Shown here: positions 48,235-59,245 of the stretch, piece by piece
Numbering within the stretch: the stretch's first letter is position 1
Layout: each line of letters begins with the position of its first letter
NCBI GenBank assembly: GCA_947685225.1
Contig: CANTUV010000022.1
Coordinates: 9,280,501-9,344,500 of the forward strand
DNA from: Garcia nutans
Lineage: Eukaryota > Streptophyta > Magnoliopsida > Malpighiales > Euphorbiaceae
DNA length: 64,000 nucleotides
Direction of reading: 5' to 3'
Position numbers and translations under genes: made by a program
Notes under the pieces: model-generated
The model's input: only the letters and a program-made list of their open reading frames with translations
What the model was told of the DNA's origin: nothing
Database searches by the model: none

Positions 48235-50044
48235 TTAGTTGAAGCAGCGATTCTCACACCCACTAAATCATCTTTTAATTTTGAAATAATTCCATCTAGG
48301 ATTTCAGACAAATGATGAACACCTATTGGAAAATTTATAGCATAATTAGCTAGCTAATAAGCTAAGAAATTTGATTCTCTATAGGTCTGTGAAATCTTCA
48401 CTTGGCAATCCAAATCTAAAAGCTTCTTAATTTGGTGGACCAAAGTAACATTGGATGCACTTGTCATAACCCCATTTCTAATCATATGGACTACACTCAA
48501 GTTATCTACCTCTAAAATGAGTTTACGAATACCAGAAGTGTATGACATTGCTAGACCATTATAGGCTCCCCATGGTTCAGCTCTTATTTTTAAACAGTTT
48601 GCTATAGTCAGAACAAAACTTGATACCTAATTTCCATTAAAATATAAGATTAAGCCCCATGCACTTTCACCACCAATGGCCTTTTTAAAGGCTCAATTAG
48701 TGTTGAGTTTGTGCTAGTCATTTGGAGGTAGGACCAACTAATAATCGTTTCCACTTGTTTCTACAAGGTTCACCTTTTCAAGATCATTTATGCACGAGCT
48801 CTATAAAACTCATGCACATATGCATGGATATCAATAATAGTAGCTTGGAGACAAGTTATCTTATTGTCGAAGATGAAAATATATCATATATGCTAGTTAA
48901 TATAGCACCCAAAACCACAATATGTACTTCAAAGCTTTTTCATACCAATAATAAAGTTGCAATTATCATTAATGAAAGAAGGAAGCAAGGTGAGCTATAC
49001 CTACCTAACTATTCGGCAGTCCCTTAAAGCATGAAGGGCATCTTTATTGACTGTCTTGCATCTAGGACAAGTGCCATTAAAAGTAAGGTGTCTGCGGCTC
49101 TTTTATGTGTTAGTTAGGAGATGATCCTTCATCGCCAACCAGAGGAAAACATTAATATGATATTGTCTCTTCCATTTTTAGATTAAATCTCATTTATCTT
49201 CACTCTCCTCCTAAGCATATTCTACCAAGAATGAACAAGTCAACTTTATTGTAAAATCTCCATTAGGAGAGAAAGCCCAGAATATAGTGTCCCTAGACAG
49301 ATTTGGTCTAGGAGGAGGTACTGCAACCAACTTCAAGAGGATATTGTAAGGTAAAAGAGCTTCAACTAAGGGCAAATTCCAATTTCCTTTTGACTTCATG
49401 AAATCACATACCATAAGATTTAAAAGTTCTTCAAGAACCCTTGTGATTGTAGACTCCAAAAGAGACCTAGAGTCACTGATCCGTACATCTTACTAGAAAA
49501 GAGTATCTTCTCCATTATTGATGAACCATCTCTCTCCATTTAAGAATTTACTCTAAAATTTCCCAAGAGCTCTCCAAAGGTGGGAGTCTTTAGTAAAATT
49601 GGCTAAGCGAGTTAGTCCTAGGTTTGAAAGCTTGTACTTCTATCTAATGATATTAACTCAAAACCTGTCTTTATTAGAAAATATACTCTATATGAGATTC
49701 ATAATGAAGGATCATTTATTAGACAAAGATTTTTAATCCCTAATCCACCTCTATCATTTGGCCAGCCAATGCTTTTCCATGATACTATGCTAATTTTCCT
49801 ATTGTTAGAGCTTTCCGACCAAATGAACTTCTTACAAGATTGCTCCACCTTTCAACATATAGTAAGAGGAAGGGCAATAGTTTGCATGGGAAAATGGGAG
49901 ATTGTAGTGATGACATGTTTTGCTATAGTAATACGGCCTACCAGCGAGAGGCTGGAAGCACTTTAAGCATTAAGCTTTTTCTTGACTTGATCAATGATAG
50001 ACTCATAATTTTTCATAATAACTTCTTGCATTATACTTAGCTTT
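48235..50044 (-). pseudogene. L1-type LINE remnant: RT end, zf-RVT, RNase H
   Basis: On the minus strand, the RT C-terminal part lies at about 49960-49720 (LVGRITIAK, KKFIWSESSN, RGGLGIKNL). The post-RT linker lies at 49459-49211 (WNLPLVEALLPYNILLKL, RDTIFWAFSPNGDF). The zf-RVT part is near 49150-49010 (CPRC then LHALRDC). An RNase H domain lies at about 48710-48240 (WGAYNGLAM, IRKLILEVDNLSVVHMI). Stops and shifts are frequent. The 5' part, with endonuclease and the main RT, is missing, typical of 5' truncation. The Athila-type LTR at 50050 adjoins it. Confidence 0.85.
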
Positions 50045-50049
50045 ATTCC

Positions 50050-51630
50050 TGTAAGTACACAATGTCACAATCAGGTAATATAATAATGAGTAGAGTGTCG
50101 TTCACACAATGAAGGTGAATTTTAAGTACCAAATAATTAAATTATTTATTATTTGAAAAATAAAGTTGATTTTTAATTTTAACTAAAAATGAAATTTAAC
50201 TAAAATTAATTGAATTTAACTCTTATAATTTAAATTTAGGGTTAGACTTCTTTAATTAATTATTTATGGTTTTTCTTAGGTATTAAATCAATTTTATTTT
50301 TCTTTAATTATTGGTAAAATTATCTTAATTTAAGTTCTACTCGTTTTTAAGATCTCAAACTACTGTTGAGTTTAATTCCTATGTCTACTTTCATGATCAC
50401 AAGAATTAATTTCACTCATTAAAATTTGTTAGAACTTTTTAAATAACCTCCTATGTATTTTTCTTATCTCTAAGCAAAACTACTTAAGATTATTATCTCT
50501 TTGAACTAATATTATATTTTTACTCTCGCTCCATCATATAGTATCTTAAATCTAAAAATTATTGTCCATATAAATATTAACTTTAAGCACAAAGATAATA
50601 AATAATCAAAAGAGAATAATTATTAAATTAAATATGCATGAAGTTCTCCAAAAGAATAATCTAACCCTAATCAGGGTTTAATTAAACATATTGAAATTAA
50701 AATAACAAAGAAATTAAATAGAGTTGAAACATTAATTCTAAATTGGCTTGAAAAGAATATAAAAGCAGAAATAAGAAAAATCGAACATTGATTGAATGGA
50801 GCTCTTGAAATTTATCTTGAACCAGCCTCCTTCACCTTCTATGCAAAGAAAACCTTGAAAGAATTGAAGTATTTGTGTAGCATTATGGATGATGAGAATA
50901 AGAACAGAGGCTTCTTTATATAGGAGCTAGAAAATTCCTAAAGTGAATAGAAATATAATTAGGAGACTTCCAAATCTATTAGGAATAACTCTAAGGCAAA
51001 TATGAAGACTCATAATTTGATTAGTAATATAATTAGTGCAAAATCTTGAAGAATTTTGCATATCTAGCTGCCATAATAATTGCACAGGTGTGCCTTTCGA
51101 GTCCTACGGCCGTGCATAATTGTATTATGTCAAATTAAGCAAATCCTTTCAAGCAGAAAACTTTTAGGATCTACGATGATATAAGTTGAATCTGCATTGT
51201 TGTGGAGAACATTTTCCTTCTTGACCTCTTTATCTTCTTTTCTTCTTTCTCAAACAAATTCAAGTTAGATCCCATGGGCGTGGGAAATGAGTTGCATGAC
51301 TGTAGAGGAAAACTTACTTCTGTTTTTAATAGTTTTTCTTCATTTTTGTTTTACATATCCACTTTCTTCATCTTCCATCATATTTTGATCAATTTTGTCC
51401 TCAAAACTCATATTTGTAAAGCCAAACTTTAAAATAACAATTATTCTAAATTTCATAATAAAAACTCATCAAATTCAATTGATTAAAATAAAATATAACT
51501 AGAATAATTTATAAATTATATACAAAGTTTAAATAATGACTCGATAAATAATTTATAAAAGGGACAACTAGAGGCAATGTTTAAATATGGTAGATATAAG
51601 AATGTGACTCAATAAATATTGACTAAATCA
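50050..51630 (-). repeat. 3' LTR of an Athila/Tat-type element
   Basis: The left edge is TGTAAGTACACAATG followed by gagtagagtgtcgttc, the usual end block of plant Athila/Tat LTRs. The right edge is placed at gactaaatca because a polypurine tract (aggaaaaaaga on the minus strand) follows at 51631-51642. The partner LTR lies beyond 64000. The 51202-51432 frame has no recognisable domain. Confidence 0.65.
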
Positions 51631-51642
51631 TCTTTTTTCCTA
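51631..51642 (-). other. Probable polypurine tract of the Athila/Tat-type element
   Basis: The minus strand reads TAGGAAAAAAGA immediately before the LTR sense start. It supports the orientation given by the gag-protease remnant at 62363-63990. Confidence 0.6.
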
Positions 51643-51766
51643 TTTAGCAAGGTTCGAGTTTGCCTTAAAAGTTCTTTTAAACATGTTCTAGGCTTAGGAA
51701 TAAAATAATAAAAAATAAATAACAAAAGAGTAGGAGCCCTTCTAAGTGAATATACACAATTGACAT

Positions 51767-51863
51767 GTAAAACTAAAATTAAGAACTCATTTAGGTTAAA
51801 ATCCATAAAGTATAGCACTTCACAAAATCTTCGTTTTAAATTTTAAAATTTTAATGTAAAACC
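51767..51863. repeat. First unit of an 89-bp tandem duplication split by the Gypsy insertion
   Basis: The unit beginning gtaaaact at 51767 repeats from 51856 and continues after the Gypsy at 61771-61855. The two units differ by about eight substitutions, all transitions by eye. The Gypsy entered within the first bases of the second unit. Confidence 0.9.
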
Positions 51864-52727
51864 TGTAATATCCTCATTTATGCCCTAGAAGTTTTGCTTG
51901 TTGTTGTTGTTGTTGTTGTTGTTGTATTGTTGGTCTAAATTGAGAAAAGAAAAGTATAAGTGTTTTGGGAAAGAATTTAGGGTTTAGAGACAAGTTTATA
52001 TGTTGTGTATATTGTGATATATATAACATATACATTGGTCAAAAGAGTTGGTCAAGGCAAGAGGAGATATTTTTTTTTAAGGGCATGTGGAATTACTAAA
52101 GTGGGCAAGAGATAACAAAGAGAATTAAGATATGTATGAGGGCATTATAGTAATTTTCCTTTGGATGGGTATTTAATGAAGTTTGACTTTGTGATTCTTG
52201 ATCATTTTCTCTTCCTCTTGATGGTAGTGGCCGGCTCTCCATTAGCAAAAGGGAAGGAGAAGTGTTCTTGATAGTAAGATCAAGATTGAAGGGAGAATTG
52301 AAGAATCAAGTTGAAGATTTGTGGAATTTCTTTACTTTAGGTAAGTAATTTCTTGTTTTCTTTTATTAATTTGGAAATTGTGGTTAAGGTGTATTGAGAA
52401 TTGTTGAGATGATGATTTAGTGTGTTGATGTGTGTTTATAAGTGTTAGAGTTGATTGTAAGTTAAAAATTGGAGGTTGTGTTGGTTTGGTTGTGATTATG
52501 GAAAAATAAGTGAAGATTGATAGTGGAAAATCAAGAGTAGAGTTTGAGTTAGGGTTTTGAGATGGTGTTTGTTTAATTGTGATATTAAGGTGTTTTAAAG
52601 TGATTATTGTAATGAATATGTATTTAGAACATTGATGATGTTCATTTGAAGCATGTGGTATGATGTATATTGAGTTTTAATGCATTTGGAAGAGAGTTGG
52701 TTAGAATTAGGGTTTTGGTTTTGGGGA

Positions 52728-52950
52728 GACACGGCCAAAGGTCATGTGAGACACGGCCAAGTCATATGATTTTGGACGTGTTGGATTAATTTCTGGGTGA
52801 CACAGCCGTGTTCCCAAGCCGTGTGAGCTACTGTGAGTTTTGGTTGAAGAGACACGGCCGTGTCCCTAAGCCGTGTTTGCTTCTGCCAAAGTGGAATTGA
52901 GAGACACGGCCACAAGCTTGGCCGTGTCCCTCATGTGTGCTGCCCGTGTC
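52728..52950. repeat. GACACGGCC hairpin cluster of the Tekay-type LTR
   Basis: Words GACACGGCC and GGCCGTGTC recur at least eight times, for example gacacggccgtgtccc near 52850 and a longer hairpin at about 52892-52929. The downstream sequence, including actttaaacacactt at 53046, also matches the Athila-type solo LTR (30368), so more than the word is shared. Confidence 0.9.
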
Positions 52951-53921
52951 CATCAAATGAGTTGGTTAGGGTTTTGTTTCTTTGTTCTTTTTGCATTGTT
53001 TTGGTTCTTCAAAGGTGGGTTGGTTCTTAAACCGAACCCTAAAACACTTTAAACACACTTGAATCAATGAATGAACTAATCAAATGCATATGGAAGATCC
53101 TAAAGCTATGAATCATATAAGTTGTTCTTTGCCCTAATTGCATTGTTGAGATTTAAACAAGGTTATGTTATACATTGTGAAAGGTATTGTATTTTATGAG
53201 TAATGTACCTTGAAATGTTGTATCAAAGATGAAATGATAATTCAAATAAGATATGATATGAGACAATGCCATTGTGTTTGGCTATGATGAATGATGCTAT
53301 ATGATGATAATATTGAGAGAATGAAGGCATGTTTGCCTAAATGTTGATGAGAATTGAGAATGGAAATGATAATTGATATGTAAATGAATTGTGTGGCTAA
53401 TGTGTTATTCCATTTTCAGAGTATGTTATTGGTGGCATGCCTAATGATAGTAACATTCTCTTGAAGTTAGGTTGGATTGAATCCTTGAAGCCTAATTGAG
53501 ATGTTACCACCCTTGAAGCTAGGTTGGGTTAGTTCTTGAAGCCAAGTTGGGTAGAAGCTTAGCATGCTTTGCTCCCCTTGAAGCTTGGTTGAACTTAATC
53601 CTTGAAGCCTAGTTGGGTCTATGATATTGATATTGATAAATGTGATGATAGAACCAAAACATTAACTCTGAAAATTGAATGGCATATTAGTGTGTCTTGG
53701 GCCCATGCTTGTCTATGGTTAATGTGAGTCATGAATGATGTTTGTTTTGCTTTGTATTGATGATTAAATGAATACTAATGAGGTATATGAAAAGATAATA
53801 AAATGTGATATGTAATGTGAAAGTATATTGTTAATTTTGCATATATGATGTTACATATATATTATGGTTTGAGAAATGACATTGCATTGCATGAAGTCAT
53901 ATCATTAGCATGATTATCTTA

Positions 53922-53959
53922 CTAAGCCCTTGGCTTAGCGCGATAGTGTTTAATCGCGC
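53922..53959 (+). other. Twin stem-loop block of the Tekay-type LTR
   Basis: CTAAGCC (53922-53928) pairs with GGCTTAG (53932-53938), and GCGCGAT (53938-53944) pairs with ATCGCGC (53953-53959). The two stems share G53938. A second copy lies at 61300-61337 in the 3' LTR. Confidence 0.75.
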
Positions 53960-54401
53960 AGGTGATAGAACTGTTAGAATCGAACCCGAGAGCTCTTCGA
54001 GACCGAGTGAAGGTAGACATTGAAGAGTTGATTTTGGAGACTTAAAGATCAAAGGAGATTTGCCAATCATGTATAACTCTTTTTATATTTTGTAAAGTAT
54101 TGATTAAATGTACATATTTGTATATTTGTAAATATGGAATTAAGTGTTTTCAAATATGTAAATATTTTATGACTTCCGCTGTGAAATAACTATATGTATG
54201 TATATATATATATATCTAATGTGTTTTATTTTAAAAGTAAATGATCTACTTTTCTATATTATATAATGATAATAGTATTGTATTTATTTAAATGTTTTGA
54301 ATGTTGAAGAAAACCGTAGCATCCCTATGTTTGGTGCACTTATGCTACATGGTTGTAGTGGTAGTGTGTGTGCATTGGATGTGGGGGTGTTACAATTGTT
54401 T

Positions 54402-54413
54402 TGGTATCAGAGC
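54402..54413 (+). other. Primer-binding site (tRNA-iMet) of the Tekay-type Gypsy
   Basis: TGGTATCAGAGC, seven bases after the 5' LTR, followed by ctaggtttgagattctc. Nearly identical to the LARD leader. Confidence 0.96.
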
Positions 54414-54564
54414 CTAGGTTTGAGATTCTCAACCTAGGCAATATGTTATAAAAAGAATATTTTGAATTAAAAAGTGAGTTTTTGAAATAAAATACATGTT
54501 TGGGATTGGCAATCTTTGATCTTTAATAAGGTGTGTCTTGTTGTGTTTGCAGTGTTAGGTGTTG

Positions 54565-57500
54565 ATGGATTCTCATTTGAGACAGTCAGTTGAGGGCAGT
54601 GAGGAGAGTGTTGCTCCTGATGAGGGAGCTAGGGTTGATAGTGCTGGTGAGGCACCTGCTTCGGTGTCGGGGAGACCAACTGGTGAGGAGGTTCCACCAG
54701 CTTGGTTTGTGAATTTGATGGAGACTTTCAGGCAAGCGCCAGTACAACCAGTGCCACCACCCCCTCAGCCTTTGGTGCCAGTGAGGCACTATGACAAGTT
54801 AAGGAAGTATGGAGCTGAGGATTTTATTGGTACCACTGATCCAGCTGTAGCAGAACAGTGGCTTGACAAAGTTCAGAGGATCTTTATTCAGTTACAAGCC
54901 ACCCCTGAGGAAAAGTTTGATTATGCAAGATCTTTGCTACAGAAGGATGCCTACGATTGGTGGAAGACTGTGCCACATTCCATGGAAGATCCACCAACTT
55001 TGTCATATGCAGATTTCTTGAGGGAATTTGAGTTGAAATATACTCCTAGGGAGTATAAGGATATGAAGAAGATGGAATTCTTGAGCTTGAAGCAAGATAA
55101 CAAGACTGTTACTGAGTATGAAGTTGAGTTTATTCGACTGAGTCAGTATGCTGGGGGCATCATTGCTGATGAGATTGATAGATGCCGGCGATTTCAGGAG
55201 GGATTGAGGCCCTCGATCATGTGTTTAGTGGCTGGATCTCGATATCACGATTTCTCCCAGTTAGTGGAAGCAGCTCGAAGTGTAGAGCGAGCTCAAGTGA
55301 TTGCAGCTGCTTCAGAGGATGAGGTTAGGGTGAGAAGGCCCCAGTTTGAGGCAGGGTCTTCTTCAGTGAAGAGGGGTAGAGGAAGTTTTGTTCCTCGGAG
55401 TATTAGGAGCCAGAGACCAGCAGGTAGATCAGTGCAGTTCCAGAGACAAAGATTCAGACCTGCAGCTTCAGTGGCAAGTGCTCCAACCCCTATGGTTCAG
55501 AGATCCACCTTACCTATTTGCATCCATTGTGGGAGGCCCCATGGTGGTCCATGTTGGAAAGCTGGTGTTGCTGGGGTATGTTTCAGGTGTGGGTCACCGG
55601 ATCACTTTGTGAGAGATTGCCCTGAGAGGCAGAGGCAGATGTCAGTTGATTCTGCCGCTTCTCGAGCCAGTGTGAGGGGAGGCAGAGGTGCCAGCCGAGG
55701 TGGTAGAGCAGGGTTCAGTTCTAGAGGTGGTGCTGCATCCAGGGAGACTAGACCGGAGGAGGTTGGTTCTTCCCAGAGGATGTATGTTATGCAGAGACAG
55801 CCGGATGCATCGGCGGTCATAGCTGGTACTTTTTCTTTATTTGATACTGCAGTACTTGCTTTGATTGATCCGGGCTCCACCCATTCTTATATTAGTGCAT
55901 CTGTATTGCCTGTGTTTGATGTGCATGCTGAGTCCTTAGGATTTGATGTTTTGGTGACAAATCCGTTAGGGCATAGTGTGATTGTGAGTAAAGTGCATCG
56001 GGATAGTGCAGTGAGGGTGCAGGGTGAGGAGTTCCTTGGAGATTTGATTGAGATGCCATTTAAGGAATATGATGTGATATTAGGCATGGATTGGCTATCT
56101 CGACATGGAGCTGTGGTGGATTGTAAAAAGAAAATTGTTTCTTTGAGAACCGGTGATGGGAGAGAGGTGATAGTATCTAATGAGCAGGATCAGTTAGCCT
56201 CCTTATTTGTTTCAGCTGTTGCAGCCCGGAGGTTGATTAGGAAGGGGTGTGAAGCCTATCTTGCTCATGTGGTAGATACTAGAGTGAAGGGTTCTCCTAT
56301 TGATAGCATTGCCACAGTTGCAGAGTTTCCTGATGTTTTTCCAGAGGAGTTGACAGGATTGCCTCCTGAGAGAGAGGTGGAGTTTGGTATTGAGTTGTTG
56401 CCTGGTACCACTCCTATCTCGATTACTCCTTACAGAATGGCACCAGCAGAATTGAGGGAGTTGAAAGTGCAATTACAGGAGCTGTTGGATAAAGGATTCA
56501 TTCGCCCCAGTGTTTCTCCTTGGGGAGCTCCTGTGCTCTTTGTAAAGAAGAAGGATGGTACTATGAGGTTGTGCATCGACTATAGGCAATTGAACAAGGT
56601 GACCATTAAAAATAAGTATCCTTTGCCTAGAATCGATGATCTCTTTGATCAGTTGAAGGGAGCGTCAGTATTCTCTAAGATTGATCTGAGATCGGGGTAC
56701 CATCAGCTGAGAGTTAGAGCTGAGGATGTTCCGAAGACCGCATTTCGGACCAGGTATGGGCATTATGAATTTTTAGTTATGCCTTTTGGTCTGACAAATG
56801 CACCTGCAGCTTTTATGGATTTGATGAATAGGGTGTTTAGGCCCTATTTGGATCAGTTTGTAGTGGTCTTCATCGATGATATTCTGGTGTATTCGAGGAA
56901 TGAAGAGGAACATGATTTGCATCTGCGGATTGTGTTGCAGATTTTGAGAGAGAAGCAACTATTTGCCAAATTGTCGAAGTGTGAGTTCTGGTTGGATCAG
57001 GTAGCTTTTCTCGGACATATTGTTTCAGCAGAAGGCATTAGAGTTGATCCGAGTAAAGTTGAAGCCATTTTGAATTGGAGTCCACCCAAGTCTGTGACAG
57101 AGGTTAGAAGTTTTCTGGGTTTGGCAGGCTATTACCGGCGGTTTGTGAAAGGGTTTTCTTTGATAGCTACTCCACTCACCAGATTGCTTCGTAAGGGAGT
57201 GAAGTTTGTGTGGACGGATCAGTGTCAGGCTAGCTTTGAACAGTTGAGAGATTTGTTGACTCAAGCGCCTGTTTTAACTTTACCTGTAGAAGGCAAACCA
57301 TATGTGATCTACAGTGATGCGTCACATAGTGGTTTGGGATGTGTGCTGATGCAGGAAGGGAAAGTTATAGCTTATGCATCTCGTCAGTTGAAACCGCATG
57401 AGCTTAACTACCCCACCCATGATTTGGAATTGGCAGCCATTGTGTTTGCATTAAAGATTTGGCGCCATTATCTGTTTGGGGAGAAATGTTTCATTTACAC

Positions 57501-59199
57501 TGATCACAAGAGTTTGAAGTATTTGGGTGTTCAGAAAGAGCTCAACCTTCGGCAGAGGAGATGGTTAGAATTGATTAAAGACTACGACTGTTTAATAGAT
57601 TATCATCCAGGTAAAGCAAATGTGGTTGCTGATGCCTTAAGTCGGAAGTCTTTAGCTGGTTTAACAGTTTACTCGCTCTCGTTGCTTGTTGAGTTGAGAG
57701 CATTGCGTGCCAGTTTTGTACCTTGTGATGATGGTGCATTATTGGCACAGTTACAATTGAAGCCTGTTTTGTTGGATCAGATCAAAGAGGCTCAGTTAGC
57801 TGATAAGAAGATTCAGAAGATTGTTTTAGATTGTGAGAGTGGAAAGACTAGAGATTTTGTTGTGAAGTATGATGGGAGCTTATGGTTTAAGAATAGATTG
57901 TGTGTACCCGATAATGCTGACTTGAAGAGGATCATTTTAGAGGAAGCTCATCAGTCTTTATTTGCTATGCATCCGGGTAATACGAAGATGTATCATGATT
58001 TGAGACAGCATTATTGGTGGATTGGGTTGAAGAGAGACATTGCTGAGTTTGTATCTAAATGTCTCACTTGTCAGAAGGTTAAAGCAGAGCATCAAGTTCC
58101 CACTGGGTTGCTTCAACCGTTGTCAGTGCCAGAATGGAAGTGGGAAAGAGTGACAATGGACTTTGTGTCTGGATTGCCTTTGACACAAAGGAAACATGAT
58201 GCCATATGGGTGATTGTGGATAGATTAACTAAGACAGCTCATTTCCTCCCAGTTCGGATGGATTACTCTTTGGAGAGGTTGGCTGAGCTGTACATCCATG
58301 AGATTGTGAGATTGCATGGTGTTCCAACTTCTTTAGTGTCTGATCGAGATCCCAGGTTTACTTCGAGATTTTGGAAGAGTTTGCATAGTGCTTTGGGTTC
58401 TCGACTGCATTTCAGCACTGCTTTTCATCCACAGACGGATGGACAGTCTGAGAGGGTGATACAGATTCTTGAGGATATGTTGAGAAGTTGTGTCATCGAT
58501 TTCACTGGAAGTTGGGATAGATTCTTACCTCTTGTAGAGTTTGCTTATAACAACAGTCACCAATCCAGCATCGGAATGGCTCCATTCGAGGCATTGTATG
58601 GCAGACGGTGCAGAACACCTCTTTGTTGGAGTGAACTTGGTGATAGCAAATTGATTGGGCCTGATTTGATTAAAGAAACTGAAGAGAAAGTGAAGTTGAT
58701 TCGGGGCAGGTTAAAAGCAGCTTCAGACCGACAGAAGTCCTATGCAGATCTGAAGAGGAGAGACATTCAGTTTGATGTTGGGGATAAGGTATTTTTGAAG
58801 GTATCTCCTTGGAAGAAGATTTTGAGGTTCGGTCGGAAAGGGAAATTGAGTCCTCGTTTCATCGGACCGTATGAAGTGTTAGAAAGAGTTGGGCCAGTGG
58901 CGTATAGACTTGCTTTGCCACCTGAGTTGGATCGTATTCATAATGTGTTCCATGTATCTATGTTGAGGAGGTACAGGTTAGATCCATCTCATGTGTTGCC
59001 ATTTGAATCTATTGAAGTGAGCCCAGACTTGACATTTGAAGAGGAACCAGTTGCTATCTTAGCATATGATGTGAAAGAGTTGAGAAACAAGAGAGTGCCA
59101 TTGGTGAAGGTTCTATGGAAGAACCACGGAAAAGAAGAAGCAACTTGGGAAAGTGAACAAACCATGCGAGAGCAATATCCTCAGTTGTTTCAGACTTGA
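54565..59199 (+). CDS. Intact Gypsy gag-pol polyprotein with chromodomain
   Basis: The ATG at 54565 gives 1544 residues; the frame stays open two codons upstream but without an ATG. Gag capsid is at about 90-240. A CX2C-rich segment at 319-330 precedes the zinc knuckle CX2CX4HX4C at 339-352. The protease site is D435-P436-G437, with Pro as in many Tekay elements. RT covers about 615-800 with FIDD, D771 and D772. RNase H covers about 880-1005 with D918, E955 and D980. The integrase zinc motif is H1129, H1136, C1166, C1169 and the triad is D1199, D1260, E1296 (spacing 60 and 35). A C-terminal chromodomain lies at about 1491-1543. No stop or shift occurs. It would make virus-like particles, copy the RNA and insert the cDNA, with the chromodomain guiding target choice. 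Confidence 0.98.
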   Translation: MDSHLRQSVEGSEESVAPDEGARVDSAGEAPASVSGRPTGEEVPPAWFVNLMETFRQAPVQPVPPPPQPLVPVRHYDKLRKYGAEDFIGTTDPAVAEQWLDKVQRIFIQLQATPEEKFDYARSLLQKDAYDWWKTVPHSMEDPPTLSYADFLREFELKYTPREYKDMKKMEFLSLKQDNKTVTEYEVEFIRLSQYAGGIIADEIDRCRRFQEGLRPSIMCLVAGSRYHDFSQLVEAARSVERAQVIAAASEDEVRVRRPQFEAGSSSVKRGRGSFVPRSIRSQRPAGRSVQFQRQRFRPAASVASAPTPMVQRSTLPICIHCGRPHGGPCWKAGVAGVCFRCGSPDHFVRDCPERQRQMSVDSAASRASVRGGRGASRGGRAGFSSRGGAASRETRPEEVGSSQRMYVMQRQPDASAVIAGTFSLFDTAVLALIDPGSTHSYISASVLPVFDVHAESLGFDVLVTNPLGHSVIVSKVHRDSAVRVQGEEFLGDLIEMPFKEYDVILGMDWLSRHGAVVDCKKKIVSLRTGDGREVIVSNEQDQLASLFVSAVAARRLIRKGCEAYLAHVVDTRVKGSPIDSIATVAEFPDVFPEELTGLPPEREVEFGIELLPGTTPISITPYRMAPAELRELKVQLQELLDKGFIRPSVSPWGAPVLFVKKKDGTMRLCIDYRQLNKVTIKNKYPLPRIDDLFDQLKGASVFSKIDLRSGYHQLRVRAEDVPKTAFRTRYGHYEFLVMPFGLTNAPAAFMDLMNRVFRPYLDQFVVVFIDDILVYSRNEEEHDLHLRIVLQILREKQLFAKLSKCEFWLDQVAFLGHIVSAEGIRVDPSKVEAILNWSPPKSVTEVRSFLGLAGYYRRFVKGFSLIATPLTRLLRKGVKFVWTDQCQASFEQLRDLLTQAPVLTLPVEGKPYVIYSDASHSGLGCVLMQEGKVIAYASRQLKPHELNYPTHDLELAAIVFALKIWRHYLFGEKCFIYTDHKSLKYLGVQKELNLRQRRWLELIKDYDCLIDYHPGKANVVADALSRKSLAGLTVYSLSLLVELRALRASFVPCDDGALLAQLQLKPVLLDQIKEAQLADKKIQKIVLDCESGKTRDFVVKYDGSLWFKNRLCVPDNADLKRIILEEAHQSLFAMHPGNTKMYHDLRQHYWWIGLKRDIAEFVSKCLTCQKVKAEHQVPTGLLQPLSVPEWKWERVTMDFVSGLPLTQRKHDAIWVIVDRLTKTAHFLPVRMDYSLERLAELYIHEIVRLHGVPTSLVSDRDPRFTSRFWKSLHSALGSRLHFSTAFHPQTDGQSERVIQILEDMLRSCVIDFTGSWDRFLPLVEFAYNNSHQSSIGMAPFEALYGRRCRTPLCWSELGDSKLIGPDLIKETEEKVKLIRGRLKAASDRQKSYADLKRRDIQFDVGDKVFLKVSPWKKILRFGRKGKLSPRFIGPYEVLERVGPVAYRLALPPELDRIHNVFHVSMLRRYRLDPSHVLPFESIEVSPDLTFEEEPVAILAYDVKELRNKRVPLVKVLWKNHGKEEATWESEQTMREQYPQLFQT

Positions 59200-59232
59200 T
59201 ATCAGGTAATTTCGAGGACGAAATTTCTTTTT

Positions 59233-59244
59233 AGAGGGGGAGAA
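59233..59244 (+). other. Polypurine tract of the Tekay-type Gypsy
   Basis: AGAGGGGGAGAA just before the 3' LTR, preceded by the aatttcgaggacgaaatt block (59207-59224) that also occurs in the LARD. Confidence 0.95.
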
Positions 59245-59245
59245 T

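Larger units (their letters stand above)
51864..54394 (+). repeat. 5' LTR of the Tekay-type Gypsy
   Basis: TGTAATATCC to GGTGTTACA. It contains nine TTG units from 51898, a GACACGGCC cluster (52728-52950), a gtaacat...gttac region with ccttgaagc repeats (53448-53620) and the twin stem-loop (53922-53959). It has no coding frame. Confidence 0.98.

Noticed and set aside
54559..54564. Start of the Gypsy polyprotein at the GTG codon 54559
   Set aside because: Plant translation needs ATG in ordinary cases; the first in-frame ATG is at 54565. Likewise 5667 was chosen over TTG at 5676.
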